From Candidatus Riesia pediculicola (GTDB lineage: Bacteria > Pseudomonadota > Gammaproteobacteria > Enterobacterales > Enterobacteriaceae), in assembly GCF_002073915.1 (NCBI RefSeq), contig NZ_CP012841.1, forward strand, positions 260,506-324,505: a DNA stretch of 64,000 nucleotides, in the 5' to 3' direction. Position numbers and translations under genes: made by a program. This document shows, in pieces, positions 9,780-19,537 of the stretch. The notes under the pieces are model-generated. The model had not been told where the DNA came from, searched no databases, and worked only from the letters and a program-made list of their open reading frames with translations. Position 1 is the first letter of the stretch, and every line of letters begins with the position of its first letter.

Positions 9780-9958
9780 CAAAACTACCTATCACCTTAT
9801 CGAAAATCGTTAATATGAATCATTCTTTATCGAAAAGAACATAGAATAATCGAGTTATAACAACAATACATGTCCGAAAGATTATTGTTCTTTAATGAAA
9901 GAACTTTTTGAGAATTTTAATTTAACAAGAATTCTTTCGATTTATATCCGTCGTATCT

Positions 9959-9985
9959 AAAAAAAAGAAAAGGGCTAAATAGCCC
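9959..9985 (-). terminator. Intrinsic terminator after tRNA-fMet
   Basis: GGGCTA/TAGCCC stem at 9972-9985, followed on the minus strand by a 13-base U-rich tract with one interruption (9959-9971). It lies 88 bp beyond the 3' end of tRNA-fMet and before nusA. It would separate the secG-tRNA transcription unit from the nusA-infB unit, although read-through is possible. Confidence 0.65.
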
Positions 9986-10072
9986 ATACGCGAAGTTGAA
10001 GAAATAAATAAGAAAATTCTTCTAATATGACTGACTCCTTTTTGCAACATGATTATTTTATTTAATTTAGGG

Positions 10073-10146
<74 letters not shown>

Positions 10147-10182
10147 AAAATATTTTTCTTTTTCATTCGATGTTTAAAATGA

Positions 10183-10268
10183 TACCGAGGACGGGAATTG
10201 AACCCGTATGCCAAACTAAGAGGCACTACCCCCTCAAGATAGCGTGTATACCATTTCACCACCTCGGC
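10183..10268 (-). tRNA. leuU: tRNA-Leu (anticodon GAG)
   Basis: Class II tRNA of 86 nt with a long variable arm. The anticodon loop TTGAGGG gives GAG, which reads CUC/CUU leucine codons. The acceptor stem GCCGAGG pairs with CCTCGGT as in E. coli leuU. The discriminator A is followed by TCA, so CCA is not encoded. It lies between secG and tRNA-fMet exactly as in E. coli. Confidence 0.96.
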
Positions 10269-10296
10269 TATAACGACTCTTGAATTGATCATATCA

Positions 10297-10647
10297 TCAC
10301 GATGAAAAATCAGAGCTTCCAGGTATCTCCTTTAAGGAACTGTATTTATTTCCCTCTTGAATTTCATGAAGTCCCTCTTCGCTCAAAGAAATTTCTTCCC
10401 ATTTTTTATTTTCTTCTTCAGAAAATTGAGAATATTTATTGTTCATGATCAAGACAGATAAAAAGAAAAATAAAGAAAAAATAAAAGTCGCTTTATTTAA
10501 AAATTTTCCTGATCCGGAAGATCCAAAAAGAGTACTTGAATACCCATAATTTTTTGAGCTAGTTATCGTATCTCCTTTTCCAGGCTGAACAATTATGAAA
10601 AAAATTAAAACCATAGATATTATAAAGAAACTAAAAAGTAAAAACAC
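10297..10647 (-). CDS. secG: Protein-export membrane protein SecG
   Basis: Auxiliary subunit of the SecYEG translocon. Two membrane segments (about 1-20 and 50-70) flank the conserved cytoplasmic loop with QPGKG and TLFGSSGSGKFL, which is diagnostic. It has 116 aa against 110. The start is a GTG; other candidate starts just upstream are in the wrong frame. The C-terminal tail after the second membrane segment is hydrophilic and poorly conserved, as in the family. It lies between glmM and leuU as in E. coli and works with SecA, also in this window. Confidence 0.93.
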   Translation of the reverse strand: MFLLFSFFIISMVLIFFIIVQPGKGDTITSSKNYGYSSTLFGSSGSGKFLNKATFIFSLFFFLSVLIMNNKYSQFSEEENKKWEEISLSEEGLHEIQEGNKYSSLKEIPGSSDFSS

Positions 10648-10776
10648 GAAAAAGCACCAACTCTGAATTAATATTAATGTACCTCAAGTATCTTTATACC
10701 GAAGAAGTTTATATTGATTTGAACAGATATTCAATAGAGTTTTAGAAAATATTTTATTTTTCTTATCTTTTTTAAA

Positions 10777-12129
10777 TTAAAAGATGTTATTCAATCTTTC
10801 TTTTGAAAAAAGTTTTATTTCTTGAGCAATTTTCAGAACATCTTCTTGATGGTTTCCTTCTACCATAATTCTAATTAATTTTTCAGTTCCGGACTCTCTG
10901 ATAATTACTCTTCCATCTCTACTTATTTTTTTTTGTATGCTTTGAACCATTTTCATAAGATTTTTTAAAATAAGTTTGTTATTTATTTGATTGAACTTAA
11001 TTTTCATAAAAATTTGAGGCATAAGTCTAAATTCATTGCATAATCTGAATAAATTAGTATGATTTTTTATCATAATTTTGAGTATTCTTAAAGCAGCAAT
11101 AATTCCATCACTTGTAGTTGATTGATCCAATAAAATCACATGTCCTGAACTTTCTGCGCCAAAAATCCAACCGTTTTCTTTCATTTTCTCCAAAACATTT
11201 TTTTCTCCAACTTCTGATCGAATGAATGGAACGCCAATTTTTTTAAATTCTTTTTCCAAAGCAGTATTGCTCATTGTTGTTCCTATCACTCCACCTTTAT
11301 ATGAATTAATTCTGGATGAAATAGAATCTTTCACAATGATATAAATTATCTGATCTCCATTAATATGGTTTCCTAAATGGTCGACTAAGGAAACTCTGTC
11401 ACCGTCTCCATCGAGTAAGATTCCTAAATGAGCTTTTTTTTCAATTACTTTTTTTTTTAATTCAAATAAACTTTCTTCCTCATCTTTATGATGAATATTC
11501 ATTCCGTCTGGTTTGCAGTCAACTGAAATAACGTTTGCTCCTAATTCTTGGAATATACATGGAGCTATTTTGTATGTAGCGCCATTAGAACAATTTAGAA
11601 CAATTTTTAATCCTATTAAATCAAACCTTTCAGAAAAATCTTTGCAGAATTCGATATACTTTCTTTCAGCATTTTTAATATTTTTAGACTTTCCATAACA
11701 AGTGATAGTTTCTTTTGAAAAATTTCGAATCTTATCTTCTATTTCATATTCCACTTTCTTGCAAATCTTCATACCATTTTTTGAAAATACCTTAATTCCA
11801 TTATCGTAATATTGATTATGAGATCCAGAAATAGAAACTCCTATTTTTTTCCGAGATACTTTAGTTAAAAAAGCTATGGCTGGAGTCGACATTAGTCCAG
11901 CGTCGTAAAAAGACAATCCAGAAGACAAAATTCCAGACTTCATAGATGATTTTAAAATCTGACCAGAAATTCTTGTATCTCTGCCTAATATGATACCCTC
12001 GATCCCTTGTTGAAAAAAAAATTTACCGATTATATATCCTAATTTTAAAAAAAAATTAGGAGTAATTGGGTATTCTCCAAATTTTCCTCGAATGCCATCC
12101 GTTCCAAAATATCTACTATTTTTCCTCAT
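10777..12129 (-). CDS. glmM: Phosphoglucosamine mutase
   Basis: Interconverts glucosamine-6-phosphate and glucosamine-1-phosphate on the way to UDP-GlcNAc, so some peptidoglycan or LPS precursor synthesis persists. 450 aa against 445. Visible are the N-terminal YFGTDGIRG, the phosphoserine loop, the metal-binding DGDGDR (about 243-248) and the C-terminal sugar-phosphate loop RESGTE. The phosphoserine loop reads SGSHNQ (101-106) instead of ASHNP-type, with the phosphorylated serine at 103 kept. It is followed upstream on the same strand by folP and ftsH as in E. coli. Confidence 0.96.
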   Translation of the reverse strand: MRKNSRYFGTDGIRGKFGEYPITPNFFLKLGYIIGKFFFQQGIEGIILGRDTRISGQILKSSMKSGILSSGLSFYDAGLMSTPAIAFLTKVSRKKIGVSISGSHNQYYDNGIKVFSKNGMKICKKVEYEIEDKIRNFSKETITCYGKSKNIKNAERKYIEFCKDFSERFDLIGLKIVLNCSNGATYKIAPCIFQELGANVISVDCKPDGMNIHHKDEEESLFELKKKVIEKKAHLGILLDGDGDRVSLVDHLGNHINGDQIIYIIVKDSISSRINSYKGGVIGTTMSNTALEKEFKKIGVPFIRSEVGEKNVLEKMKENGWIFGAESSGHVILLDQSTTSDGIIAALRILKIMIKNHTNLFRLCNEFRLMPQIFMKIKFNQINNKLILKNLMKMVQSIQKKISRDGRVIIRESGTEKLIRIMVEGNHQEDVLKIAQEIKLFSKERLNNIF

Positions 12130-12148
12130 ATTTTCTTTCGATCTAAGA

Positions 12149-12970
12149 TCATCCCCTTTTATTTTCTATGATTTCTCTAACAATTCGAACAGCTTGTGCT
12201 GTTTCTTTCACATCATGAGCTCGAATGATTTTAGCCCCTTTTAAACAAGCAATCGTTGCACAAACAATACTACCATTTAATCTATCTTGAACCGGGATCT
12301 TAAGTAAATCTCCTATCATAGATTTTCTAGAAATTCCAACTAAAATTGGATATCTCAATTTTTCTAATTGATTTAAATTTGATAATATTTGGTAATTCTC
12401 AGAAGTATTTTTTTTAAACCCAAATCCTGGGTCAATAACAATTCTCTTTTCTTTAATACCTTCTTGTTTTAATTTGTCAGTTTCTTCGATGAAATATTTA
12501 TTTAAAGATGAAATGATATTGTTTTTCGAATTCGATTGTAGAAAAATATTACAAGTAACACATATTGGTATATCTTGATGATCTAAGATCAACGATATGA
12601 TTTTTTTATTGAAGGGTTCAACATTATTAATCATACTGATACCAATTTTTAGCATTTCTTGAATCACCAAATTTTTTGATGAGTCAATAGAAATTGGAAT
12701 ATCGAATCGTTCAATAATCGATCTTACTATCGGAAAAATTCTTTCCAATTCTAATTCTTGATCAATCTTTCGGGAATTAGGTCGGGTGGATTCTCCTCCA
12801 ATATCTATAATGGAAGCTCCATCAGATATCATTTGGTCAACTTTCTTCAAGGCTGAATCGATGTTTCCGCATCTACTAACATCGTAAAAAGAATCTGGAG
12901 TCAAATTTAATATACCCATAACAACTGGATATTTGAGATTAATTTTATATTTATTACATGTAATCTGCAT
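12149..12970 (-). CDS. folP: Dihydropteroate synthase
   Basis: Condenses p-aminobenzoate with hydroxymethyl-dihydropterin diphosphate in folate synthesis; TIM-barrel enzyme of 273 aa (E. coli 282). Family signatures are NLTPDSF near residue 22, the DIGGESTRP pterin loop (about 57-65), SIDSSK, DPGFGFKK and ISRKS with the phosphate-binding arginine and lysine. Located between ftsH and glmM as in E. coli. With folD and glyA in this window it points to a working folate and one-carbon pathway; the other folate genes would have to be elsewhere. Confidence 0.95.
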   Translation of the reverse strand: MQITCNKYKINLKYPVVMGILNLTPDSFYDVSRCGNIDSALKKVDQMISDGASIIDIGGESTRPNSRKIDQELELERIFPIVRSIIERFDIPISIDSSKNLVIQEMLKIGISMINNVEPFNKKIISLILDHQDIPICVTCNIFLQSNSKNNIISSLNKYFIEETDKLKQEGIKEKRIVIDPGFGFKKNTSENYQILSNLNQLEKLRYPILVGISRKSMIGDLLKIPVQDRLNGSIVCATIACLKGAKIIRAHDVKETAQAVRIVREIIENKRG

Positions 12971-13030
12971 AATAATAAAGAATGAGTCGATGGTTCATTT
13001 TAAAAACATGTTCGTATGGCTCATAGGTAT

Positions 13031-14848
13031 CTATTTCTTATTTTCCGAAGATTCAAACTTCTGATTCATTATATCTTCTATTTGTTCCGCATTAATTGTC
13101 TCATACTTCATTAATGCGTTCTTCATACTATGAAGAATTTCTATTCGATCTTTTAAAATATTACGAGCTCTTTCGTAATTACGATCAATAATTTCTTTTA
13201 CTTCCTTATCTACAGATCTAGCTGTTTTTTCAGATATATGATTTGACTTCAATACAGATCGACCTAAAAATATTTCATCTTCTTCTTCAGCATATAAAAG
13301 CGGACCTAATTTTTCTGAGAATCCCCATTGAGTTACCATATTTCTTGCCAAATTTGTGGCAGTCTTGATATCATTCGAAGATCCTGTAGAAACTTTTTGA
13401 GATCCATAAATAATTTCTTCAGCCAGTCTTCCTCCATATAACGTAGAAATCTGACTTTCTAATTTTTGTTTACTTATACTAATCTGATCTCCTTTTGGAA
13501 GAAAAAAGGTGGTTCCTAAAGACCTTCCTCTCGGAATAATAGTAATCTTATGTATTGGATCTTGTTCTGGCACTATTTTTCCAACTATGGCATGTCCTGC
13601 TTCATGATAAGCTGTGAGTTCTCTTTGTTCTTCTGTCATCACCATGGATCGATGTTCACTTCCCATCATAATTTTATCTTTTGCTTTTTCAAAATCCTCC
13701 ATTCTAACAACTGATTGATTAGTTCTTGCTGCAAATATAGCAGCTTCGTTCACTAAATTCGATAGATCTGCTCCAGAAAATCCTGGAGTCCCTCTTGCTA
13801 GGATAGAAGCATCTACTTTAGAGTCGATCGGTATCTTTTTCATGTGAATCTTGAGTATTTGCTCTCTTCCTCTTACATCTGGCAGTCCTACTACGACTTG
13901 TCGATCAAACCTTCCAGGTCTTAGTAAAGCAGGATCTAACACATCTGGCCTATTAGTTGCAGCTATCACAATAATTCCTTCATTTCCTTCAAAACCATCC
14001 ATTTCTACTAACATTTGATTTAGAGTTTGTTCTCTTTCATCGTGTCCTCCACCTAATCCAGTTCCTCTTTGTCTTCCAACTGCATCGATTTCATCGATGA
14101 AAATAATACAAGGAGAAGTCTTCTTAGCTTGCTCAAACATATCTCGTACTCTGGATGCTCCTACTCCAACGAACATTTCTACAAAATCGGATCCAGAAAT
14201 TGTGAAAAATGGAACCCTTGCCTCTCCTGCGATAGCTTTAGCTAATAAGGTTTTTCCAGTTCCTGGAGGTCCAATCATCAAAATTCCCTTTGGGATTTTC
14301 CCTCCTAATTTTTTAAATCGATCTGGCTCCCTTAGATATTCAACCAGTTCTTTTACTTCTTCTTTAGCTTCATCGCATCCAGCCACATCGTCAAAAGTGG
14401 TTTTTATTTCGTTTTTGGAAAGCATTTTTGCTTTACTCTTCCCAAAAGACATTGCTCCTTTTCCTCCAATTCCTTGTATTTGTCTCATAAAGAATATCCA
14501 TACTCCTATTAAGAGAAACATTGGAAACCAAGATATAAAAAGGGTTGCCAAAATGCTTTGTCCTTGAGGAGGTTCTCCGATGATAGTGACGTGTCTTTCT
14601 AATAATGTATCTAGAAGTTTTGGATCTTCTTTTAGTGGAATATAAGTTAAATAACGACCGTTATCTTTTTTCTTAACATCAATTTCTCTTTCAAAAATTT
14701 TTACTTCTTTAATTCGATCATTTGTTAAATCATTCATAAAAGTAGAATAATCTATCTTTTGAACAATCGATTCATTGGGATTAAAACTTTGAAATAAAGA
14801 CATCAGAACTATTGCTATTACTATCCAAAGAATCAAATTTTTCGCCAT
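13031..14848 (-). CDS. ftsH: ATP-dependent zinc metalloprotease FtsH
   Basis: Membrane-anchored AAA protease for quality control of membrane and regulatory proteins. Start set at the ATG at 14848 (MAKNLILW, identical in E. coli) instead of a TTG three codons upstream. Two membrane helices (about 5-22 and 97-118), Walker A GPPGTGKT (about 192-199), Walker [12 protein letters not shown] region and zinc-binding HEAGH are intact. 605 aa against 644; only the disordered C-terminal tail is shortened. It is one of the best conserved proteins in the window. It lies 49 bp after rlmE, the usual rlmE-ftsH pair. Confidence 0.97.
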   Translation of the reverse strand: MAKNLILWIVIAIVLMSLFQSFNPNESIVQKIDYSTFMNDLTNDRIKEVKIFEREIDVKKKDNGRYLTYIPLKEDPKLLDTLLERHVTIIGEPPQGQSILATLFISWFPMFLLIGVWIFFMRQIQGIGGKGAMSFGKSKAKMLSKNEIKTTFDDVAGCDEAKEEVKELVEYLREPDRFKKLGGKIPKGILMIGPPGTGKTLLAKAIAGEARVPFFTISGSDFVEMFVGVGASRVRDMFEQAKKTSPCIIFIDEIDAVGRQRGTGLGGGHDEREQTLNQMLVEMDGFEGNEGIIVIAATNRPDVLDPALLRPGRFDRQVVVGLPDVRGREQILKIHMKKIPIDSKVDASILARGTPGFSGADLSNLVNEAAIFAARTNQSVVRMEDFEKAKDKIMMGSEHRSMVMTEEQRELTAYHEAGHAIVGKIVPEQDPIHKITIIPRGRSLGTTFFLPKGDQISISKQKLESQISTLYGGRLAEEIIYGSQKVSTGSSNDIKTATNLARNMVTQWGFSEKLGPLLYAEEEDEIFLGRSVLKSNHISEKTARSVDKEVKEIIDRNYERARNILKDRIEILHSMKNALMKYETINAEQIEDIMNQKFESSENKK

Positions 14849-14897
14849 ATCGCTCAAAGTGAGTATACCTCTCTCTTTCGTTTATACTAAATAATTT

Positions 14898-15528
14898 TTA
14901 TATCTTGGATACACCGCATTTAAACCGTTTTGCAATGATATAAATCTCATTTGACTGTTTTATGGAAGAATGTGGTTTTCGAATTTTCACACTCGAAAAA
15001 ATATTCCTAATCTTTTGATATTGATTCGAAAAATTTTTTCCATAAAACATTTTCAAAATACAACTTCCTTCAGGAATTAACATGAATTTACAAATTTCTA
15101 TCACTTTTTCAGTTAAAAGAAAACATTTTGGAATATCTATTATCGATATTCCAGTGATGTTAGGACACATATCCGACAGAATAACGTGAGCAGGAAATTT
15201 TAAATTGTCTGATAGTCGAGTTATTGTGCTTCTATCAAATACGTCTCCTTGAAAAAAATGAACATTTTTTATCGGATCCATCGGCTTAATATCGCAGGAA
15301 ATAATGTGTCCTAATCGACCAACTATTTTAGAAGAGTAGAGGGACCAACCTCCAGGATACGATCCCAAATCAATTACTCTCATTCCAGGAGAAAGTATCT
15401 TGTCCTTCTCTTGAATTTCTTTTAACTTAAACCATGAACGAGAACGAATTTTTTTTTTTTGCTTGAATAAAGTAAAATTCTCTACTTCTTGTTCTCATCC
15501 ATTTAAAAGATTTCGATCTATTTTTCAT
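14898..15528 (-). CDS. rlmE: 23S rRNA 2'-O-ribose methyltransferase RlmE, frameshifted in a poly(A) tract
   Basis: Heat-shock SAM-dependent methyltransferase for U2552 of 23S rRNA. As sequenced, the uninterrupted frame is only 14898-15383 (161 aa, from MRVIDLG). Homology continues in frame upstream through RSRSWFKLKEIQ, which holds the catalytic lysine (K38 in E. coli), to a 12-A tract at 15449-15460. Beyond the tract it continues in another frame to an ATG at 15528 (MKNRSKSF...FYFIQA). Removing one A joins both parts into exactly 209 codons, the E. coli length. The other catalytic residues are present: D in KPMDP, D in SDMCPN, K in LKMFYG and E in NEIYI. Either the gene is newly broken or it is expressed by slippage on the tract. 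A sequencing error is also possible. Confidence 0.9.
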
Positions 15529-15797
15529 TTTTTTATTCTTGGGTTATTTTCTCAATAAGATGAGTGATCTTTCTATTTTTTTATAAAAATGAACTCTTTG
15601 ACGAAATTCTTTTAGATCTTTTAATCAAAAAACAAGAAAAAATCCTTCAGTAAATAGTTGTGGTGAATGATATGAAATTTTCTGAATCAACGAAAACAAA
15701 ACTATTTAAATTTATAAAGATATTTTTAACAGTCTTTCATCTGAAAATTCTATTTTTTGATAGTTCATTTTTTTTTAAGATTAGTTTATTTTAAATT

Positions 15798-16286
15798 TTA
15801 AAGATTGTATTGAATATATTTAACTTCTAATATTGTATAAATCGCTTTTCCATTAGGAGTGTTAATCTTTACAACGTCTCCTTCTTTTTTTCCTATGATT
15901 CCTTTAGCAATTGGAGAACAAAAAGAGATGAGATTTTCTTTGAAATCAGCTTCATCTTCTCCAACTATTTGATAAATCGATATTTTTTCAGAGATATTAT
16001 CTTTTAATGTAACAGTTGATCCAAACGTTACGTGATTTTTTTCTTTTAATTGTGTCACATCTATGACGTGAGCATTCAACAGTTTTCTTTCGATTTCTTT
16101 AATCCTTCCTTCATAAAAACTTTGTTCTTCTCTAGCAGCTTGATACTCTGCGTTTTCTTTTAAATCTCCGTGTTTTCTTGCTTCTATCAGAGATGTAATA
16201 ATTTCGGGTCGTTTAACATTTTTCAAAAATTCAAGTTCTTTTCTTAATTTTTTTTCTCCATTTAATGTCATTGGAACTCGTTTCAT
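15798..16286 (-). CDS. greA: Transcription elongation factor GreA
   Basis: Rescues backtracked RNA polymerase by stimulating transcript cleavage through the secondary channel. 162 aa against 158. The N-terminal antiparallel coiled coil (about 1-76) carries the conserved acidic tip [10 protein letters not shown] (39-48); the C-terminal globular domain has [10 protein letters not shown] and [10 protein letters not shown]. Both ends align with the family. It lies downstream of obgE as in E. coli, with dacB deleted between them. Confidence 0.95.
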   Translation of the reverse strand: MKRVPMTLNGEKKLRKELEFLKNVKRPEIITSLIEARKHGDLKENAEYQAAREEQSFYEGRIKEIERKLLNAHVIDVTQLKEKNHVTFGSTVTLKDNISEKISIYQIVGEDEADFKENLISFCSPIAKGIIGKKEGDVVKINTPNGKAIYTILEVKYIQYNL

Positions 16287-16743
16287 TTATGAACCTCAAT
16301 TGTAAGAAAATGAAATTTATAGTTTTTAATCAGTTTTTGATGAATTCTTACGAAAATCTCCAAATATTTCTTAAGTAATTAAAGCTTTTATTGTAACCTT
16401 TGTTCAATTGGACATAGAAAAATAATTTTTTAGCTTATATTTATTAATAAAGCATTTTTGAAAAATATGTTTAGAATCCATTTGGTTTTTAGATTTTTTT
16501 ATGTTACAAAAAACATTTGACATTTTACAAGAAAAATTCCTCTCTCTTAAGAATAGGAAGGATGAATATTTTTATTTCAATTTGATAAGATAAATCGTTT
16601 TTTATCAGTCACTGACTCTTTCGTTTTTTATGAATAACATAATAAACAAAGAATTATTTATTTTTTTACGAGAAAATAAAAAATTTACTATAATTTTTCT
16701 AAATGGTTCATTCTGAATATTGGTTTAATACTTATTTCAATTT
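16287..16743. other. Spacer between obgE and greA
   Basis: 457 bp of AT-rich sequence at the position of dacB in relatives. I see no open frame with family resemblance, no tRNA-like fold and no convincing promoter (one TTGACA at 16517 lacks a partner at the right distance). Probably a decayed dacB locus. Confidence 0.5.
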
Positions 16744-17757
16744 TTAGCAAGATATTGTTCTTTCAGATGATATATAATCAGCTATATCTCTACAGAGATT
16801 TTTGAGTCCAATTTTTTTTATAGCAGAGATGGAGTAATATTTTTTTTTCCATGAAATCTTTTGAACAATTTCATCTACCGTTTTCTTATAAAATTTTTCG
16901 TCGAGAAGATCAATTTTATTAAAGACAATCCACCTTTCTTTTTCAAATAAACTTTTTTTATATGAAATAATTTCTGAATCAATCGTTTTAATTCTCTCAA
17001 TGGGAGATCTTGTATCTTCCTGAGAAATATCAACTACATGGAGTAAGATAGAACATCTTTCTAAATGTTTTAAGAATCTTATTCCTAAACCAATTCCTTT
17101 AGAAGCTCCATCAATTAGTCCAGGAATATCTGCTACTATAAAACTCCTTTTTTCTGTTCTTACAACTCCAAGATGAGGAAACAAAGTTGTAAAAGGATAA
17201 TCTGCAACTTTTGGTTTTGCGGAAGAGATTTGACGAATTAAGCTAGATTTTCCTGAATTTGGCATTCCTAATAGACCAACATCAGCAATCATATTGAGTT
17301 CTAAAAATATTTTTTTTTTGTCTCCATATTTTCCTTCTGTAAATCGATCACTTCTTTTTGTCCTAAATCTATGATTTCCTAATCCAAAAGAGCCTCCTAC
17401 TGCAACTTTTATAGACTGATTATGAAACTTTAAATCCATAATCATATTTTTTTTCTCATCAAATACTTTAGTTCCCACTGGTACTTTCTCAATCATATCT
17501 TTTCCTTTTTTTCCTTTTCTAAGATAGCTTCTTCCGTTTTTTCCATTTTCTGCTCGAATAGTTCGATGATAATGATAATATGTCAAATCATTCATATCTT
17601 TGTCCGATACCAAATATATATCTCCTCCCTTTCCACCGTCTCCTCCGTTAGGAACTTTTCTATTTAGAGTCCGTGTTTTATTTTTTTGAAAACTAACACA
17701 ACCGGAACCTCCGTTTCCTGCTATTACAGATATCTCTATTTCATCAATAAATTTCAT
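16744..17757 (-). CDS. obgE: Ribosome-assembly GTPase ObgE, acidic tail missing
   Basis: GTPase involved in 50S assembly and growth control. The glycine-rich Obg fold (1-158) has GGDGGKGGD, and the G domain has GMPNSGKSS, a DIPGL switch and NKIDLL. 337 aa against 390: the acidic C-terminal tail of E. coli ObgE is absent and the protein ends soon after the G domain. A 10-base T run at 17310-17319 (three lysine codons on the coding strand) is in frame and could be prone to slippage. It precedes greA and follows rpmA, the normal rplU-rpmA-obgE order; yhbE is lost. Confidence 0.95.
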   Translation of the reverse strand: MKFIDEIEISVIAGNGGSGCVSFQKNKTRTLNRKVPNGGDGGKGGDIYLVSDKDMNDLTYYHYHRTIRAENGKNGRSYLRKGKKGKDMIEKVPVGTKVFDEKKNMIMDLKFHNQSIKVAVGGSFGLGNHRFRTKRSDRFTEGKYGDKKKIFLELNMIADVGLLGMPNSGKSSLIRQISSAKPKVADYPFTTLFPHLGVVRTEKRSFIVADIPGLIDGASKGIGLGIRFLKHLERCSILLHVVDISQEDTRSPIERIKTIDSEIISYKKSLFEKERWIVFNKIDLLDEKFYKKTVDEIVQKISWKKKYYSISAIKKIGLKNLCRDIADYISSERTISC

Positions 17758-17790
17758 GTTTTTAAAATTTAATTATTCAAGAACAGATTT

Positions 17791-18066
17791 TTACAGTTTT
17801 TTTTGTAAAGTTTGAGAAATTACATTGATATATTTTTTTTGACTTTTTTTTCTTTTCAAGAAATTAACTTTTCCGTAAACCAATGCGAATAATGTATGAT
17901 CTTTTGCACAGCCGACATTTTTACCAGCATGAAACTTTGTTCCTCGCTGTCTTATAATGATATTTCCTGGAAATACAATTTGACCTCCAAATTTTTTTAC
18001 TCCTAATCTTTTCGATTTAGAGTCTCTTCCATTTCTAGTGGAACCGCTTGCTCTCTTATGCGCCAT
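17791..18066 (-). CDS. rpmA: 50S ribosomal protein L27
   Basis: Large-subunit protein whose N-terminus reaches the peptidyl transferase centre. 91 aa against 85. It begins [16 protein letters not shown] as in the family and continues with [10 protein letters not shown] and [11 protein letters not shown]; the C-terminus is a few residues longer and lysine-rich. It follows rplU by 15 bp on the same strand. Confidence 0.97.
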   Translation of the reverse strand: MAHKRASGSTRNGRDSKSKRLGVKKFGGQIVFPGNIIIRQRGTKFHAGKNVGCAKDHTLFALVYGKVNFLKRKKSQKKYINVISQTLQKKL

Positions 18067-18081
18067 ATCGATACCTTTCTT

Positions 18082-18393
18082 TTAAAAAGAAATTTTTTCT
18101 ATCTTAATTAAAGTAAACTTTTGTCTATGACCTTGTTTTTTTTTGCTATGTTTTCTTCTTCTAAACTTGATAATTTTAATCTTCTTACCTTGAAGATGAG
18201 AGATTACCTTTACGATAACCTTTGCATGAGGTACAAATGGATCTCCTATTTTAATAATTTTTTTATCATAAATAGATAAAATTTGATTGAACTCAACCAA
18301 ACTATTTATTTTATTCTTCAATCGATCTACTTTAAGGTAAGATCCTACTTTTACCAGGTACTGTTTGAAATTTTTTTGAAAAATTATATACAT
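18082..18393 (-). CDS. rplU: 50S ribosomal protein L21
   Basis: Large-subunit protein binding 23S rRNA with L20. The start is set at the ATG at 18393, giving 103 aa, the E. coli length, and the family N-terminus MY..FQ..KQ. A longer in-frame reading to 18456 adds 21 residues without homology. The C-terminal KFRRRKHSKKKQGHRQ block is diagnostic. First gene of the rplU-rpmA-obgE unit and divergent from ispB as in E. coli. A small inverted repeat lies 13-31 bp upstream of the start. Confidence 0.95.
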   Translation of the reverse strand: MYIIFQKNFKQYLVKVGSYLKVDRLKNKINSLVEFNQILSIYDKKIIKIGDPFVPHAKVIVKVISHLQGKKIKIIKFRRRKHSKKKQGHRQKFTLIKIEKISF

Positions 18394-18405
18394 GAGAAGT
18401 TTAAC

Positions 18406-18424
18406 CACCAATAATAATATGGTG
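18406..18424 (-). promoter_or_regulatory. Small hairpin in the rplU leader
   Basis: Inverted repeat CACCA / TGGTG with a nine-base loop, 13 bp upstream of the rplU start codon and therefore in its likely 5' leader. It could influence translation initiation of the L21-L27 operon. The stem is only five base pairs, so chance is possible. Confidence 0.25.
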
Positions 18425-18580
18425 AGATGTTCTAATTTAAAAGTAAAATAAGACAACTCTGATGTTAAAATTTAGAATGAAAAAAGAAAATTTATAAAAT
18501 AAAGAACAAATATTTAATTGAATTATAATAATTTTTTGTATATTTTCCAGAAATTTTACTTTAACAAGAAAAGATAAGGA

Positions 18581-19537
18581 ATGAACCTAAAATTTATCTT
18601 TAAATTAATCAAGAAGGAAATATCTTCTGTTAATAAAATAATTTTTGATCAACTTCGCTCAGATGTACAATTAGTTAATCGGTTCATAAAGTATTTTAAT
18701 CAAAATTCTGGAAAAAAAATTCGACCGATAATTACTTTATTATTCAGCAAAATACTAGGTTATCGAGGAAAAAAAGACATAATTGCAGCTTCCTTAATTG
18801 AGTTTATTCATATTGCAACTCTTTTACATGATGATATCATCGATTCTTCCATAATACGTCGTGGGAGAAAAAAGTCTAGTATAGTTTTTGGAAATGAAAT
18901 TAGTGTTTTAGTGGGAGATTTCGTATATGCAAAATCCTTAAAGATGATAGTTGGATTAAATTCGAAAAAAGTTTTAAATCTAATTAGTAAAACTGTACAT
19001 ATGATAATTGAAGGAGAAATATTACAACTCTCTAATCGTACTTTGGAAATCTCTCAAGAAACGTATATGAAAATAATATATCAAAAAACTTCCAGTCTTT
19101 TTGAAACAGCTGCTTATATTCTTACTTTTATATGTAATGTGGATTCAGATAAAAAGATAGCATTGAAAAATTACGGGAGGCATTTTGGAAATGCATTTCA
19201 GTTAATCAATGATATTAAGGATTATCAGAATTGTTCGAATAATTTCATAAGTAAAGGAAATGATTTAAATGATGGCAATTTCACATTACCTTTAATTCAT
19301 GTTATGCAAAAAGTTTCTAAGAAAGAATCTATGGAAATAAAAAAAGTTATTCAGGAAGGCAAAGGAAGAAGCATATTAAGAAGAATTTCATTTTTGATGA
19401 AACGATATGGATCTTTGGAATATTCTAGAAAGATAGCTGAATCAGAAATTAAGATTGCAATTCAATCTTTAGATCATTTTAAATGTTCTTCTTACAAAAC
19501 GGCATTAATAAAGTTAACTACATCAATAATTGACTAA
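18581..19537 (+). CDS. ispB: Polyprenyl diphosphate synthase IspB, altered second Asp motif
   Basis: Trans-isoprenyl transferase that makes the octaprenyl side chain of quinones. 318 aa against 323. The first aspartate-rich motif is intact (HDDIID at 83-88, then RRG and the VLVGDFVYAKS helix). The second reads NDIKD (210-214) instead of DDxxD. Shortly after it the usual GDDLNEGKPTLP reads GNDLNDGNFTLP, losing an Asp and the conserved lysine. These residues bind Mg and isopentenyl diphosphate in the family, so activity is doubtful or relaxed. Divergent from rplU, the E. coli arrangement. Confidence 0.92.
   Translation: MNLKFIFKLIKKEISSVNKIIFDQLRSDVQLVNRFIKYFNQNSGKKIRPIITLLFSKILGYRGKKDIIAASLIEFIHIATLLHDDIIDSSIIRRGRKKSSIVFGNEISVLVGDFVYAKSLKMIVGLNSKKVLNLISKTVHMIIEGEILQLSNRTLEISQETYMKIIYQKTSSLFETAAYILTFICNVDSDKKIALKNYGRHFGNAFQLINDIKDYQNCSNNFISKGNDLNDGNFTLPLIHVMQKVSKKESMEIKKVIQEGKGRSILRRISFLMKRYGSLEYSRKIAESEIKIAIQSLDHFKCSSYKTALIKLTTSIID

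Noticed and set aside
14097-14567. 156-codon plus-strand open frame inside ftsH
   Set aside because: It lies entirely opposite the highly conserved AAA domain of FtsH and is explained by its codon pattern.
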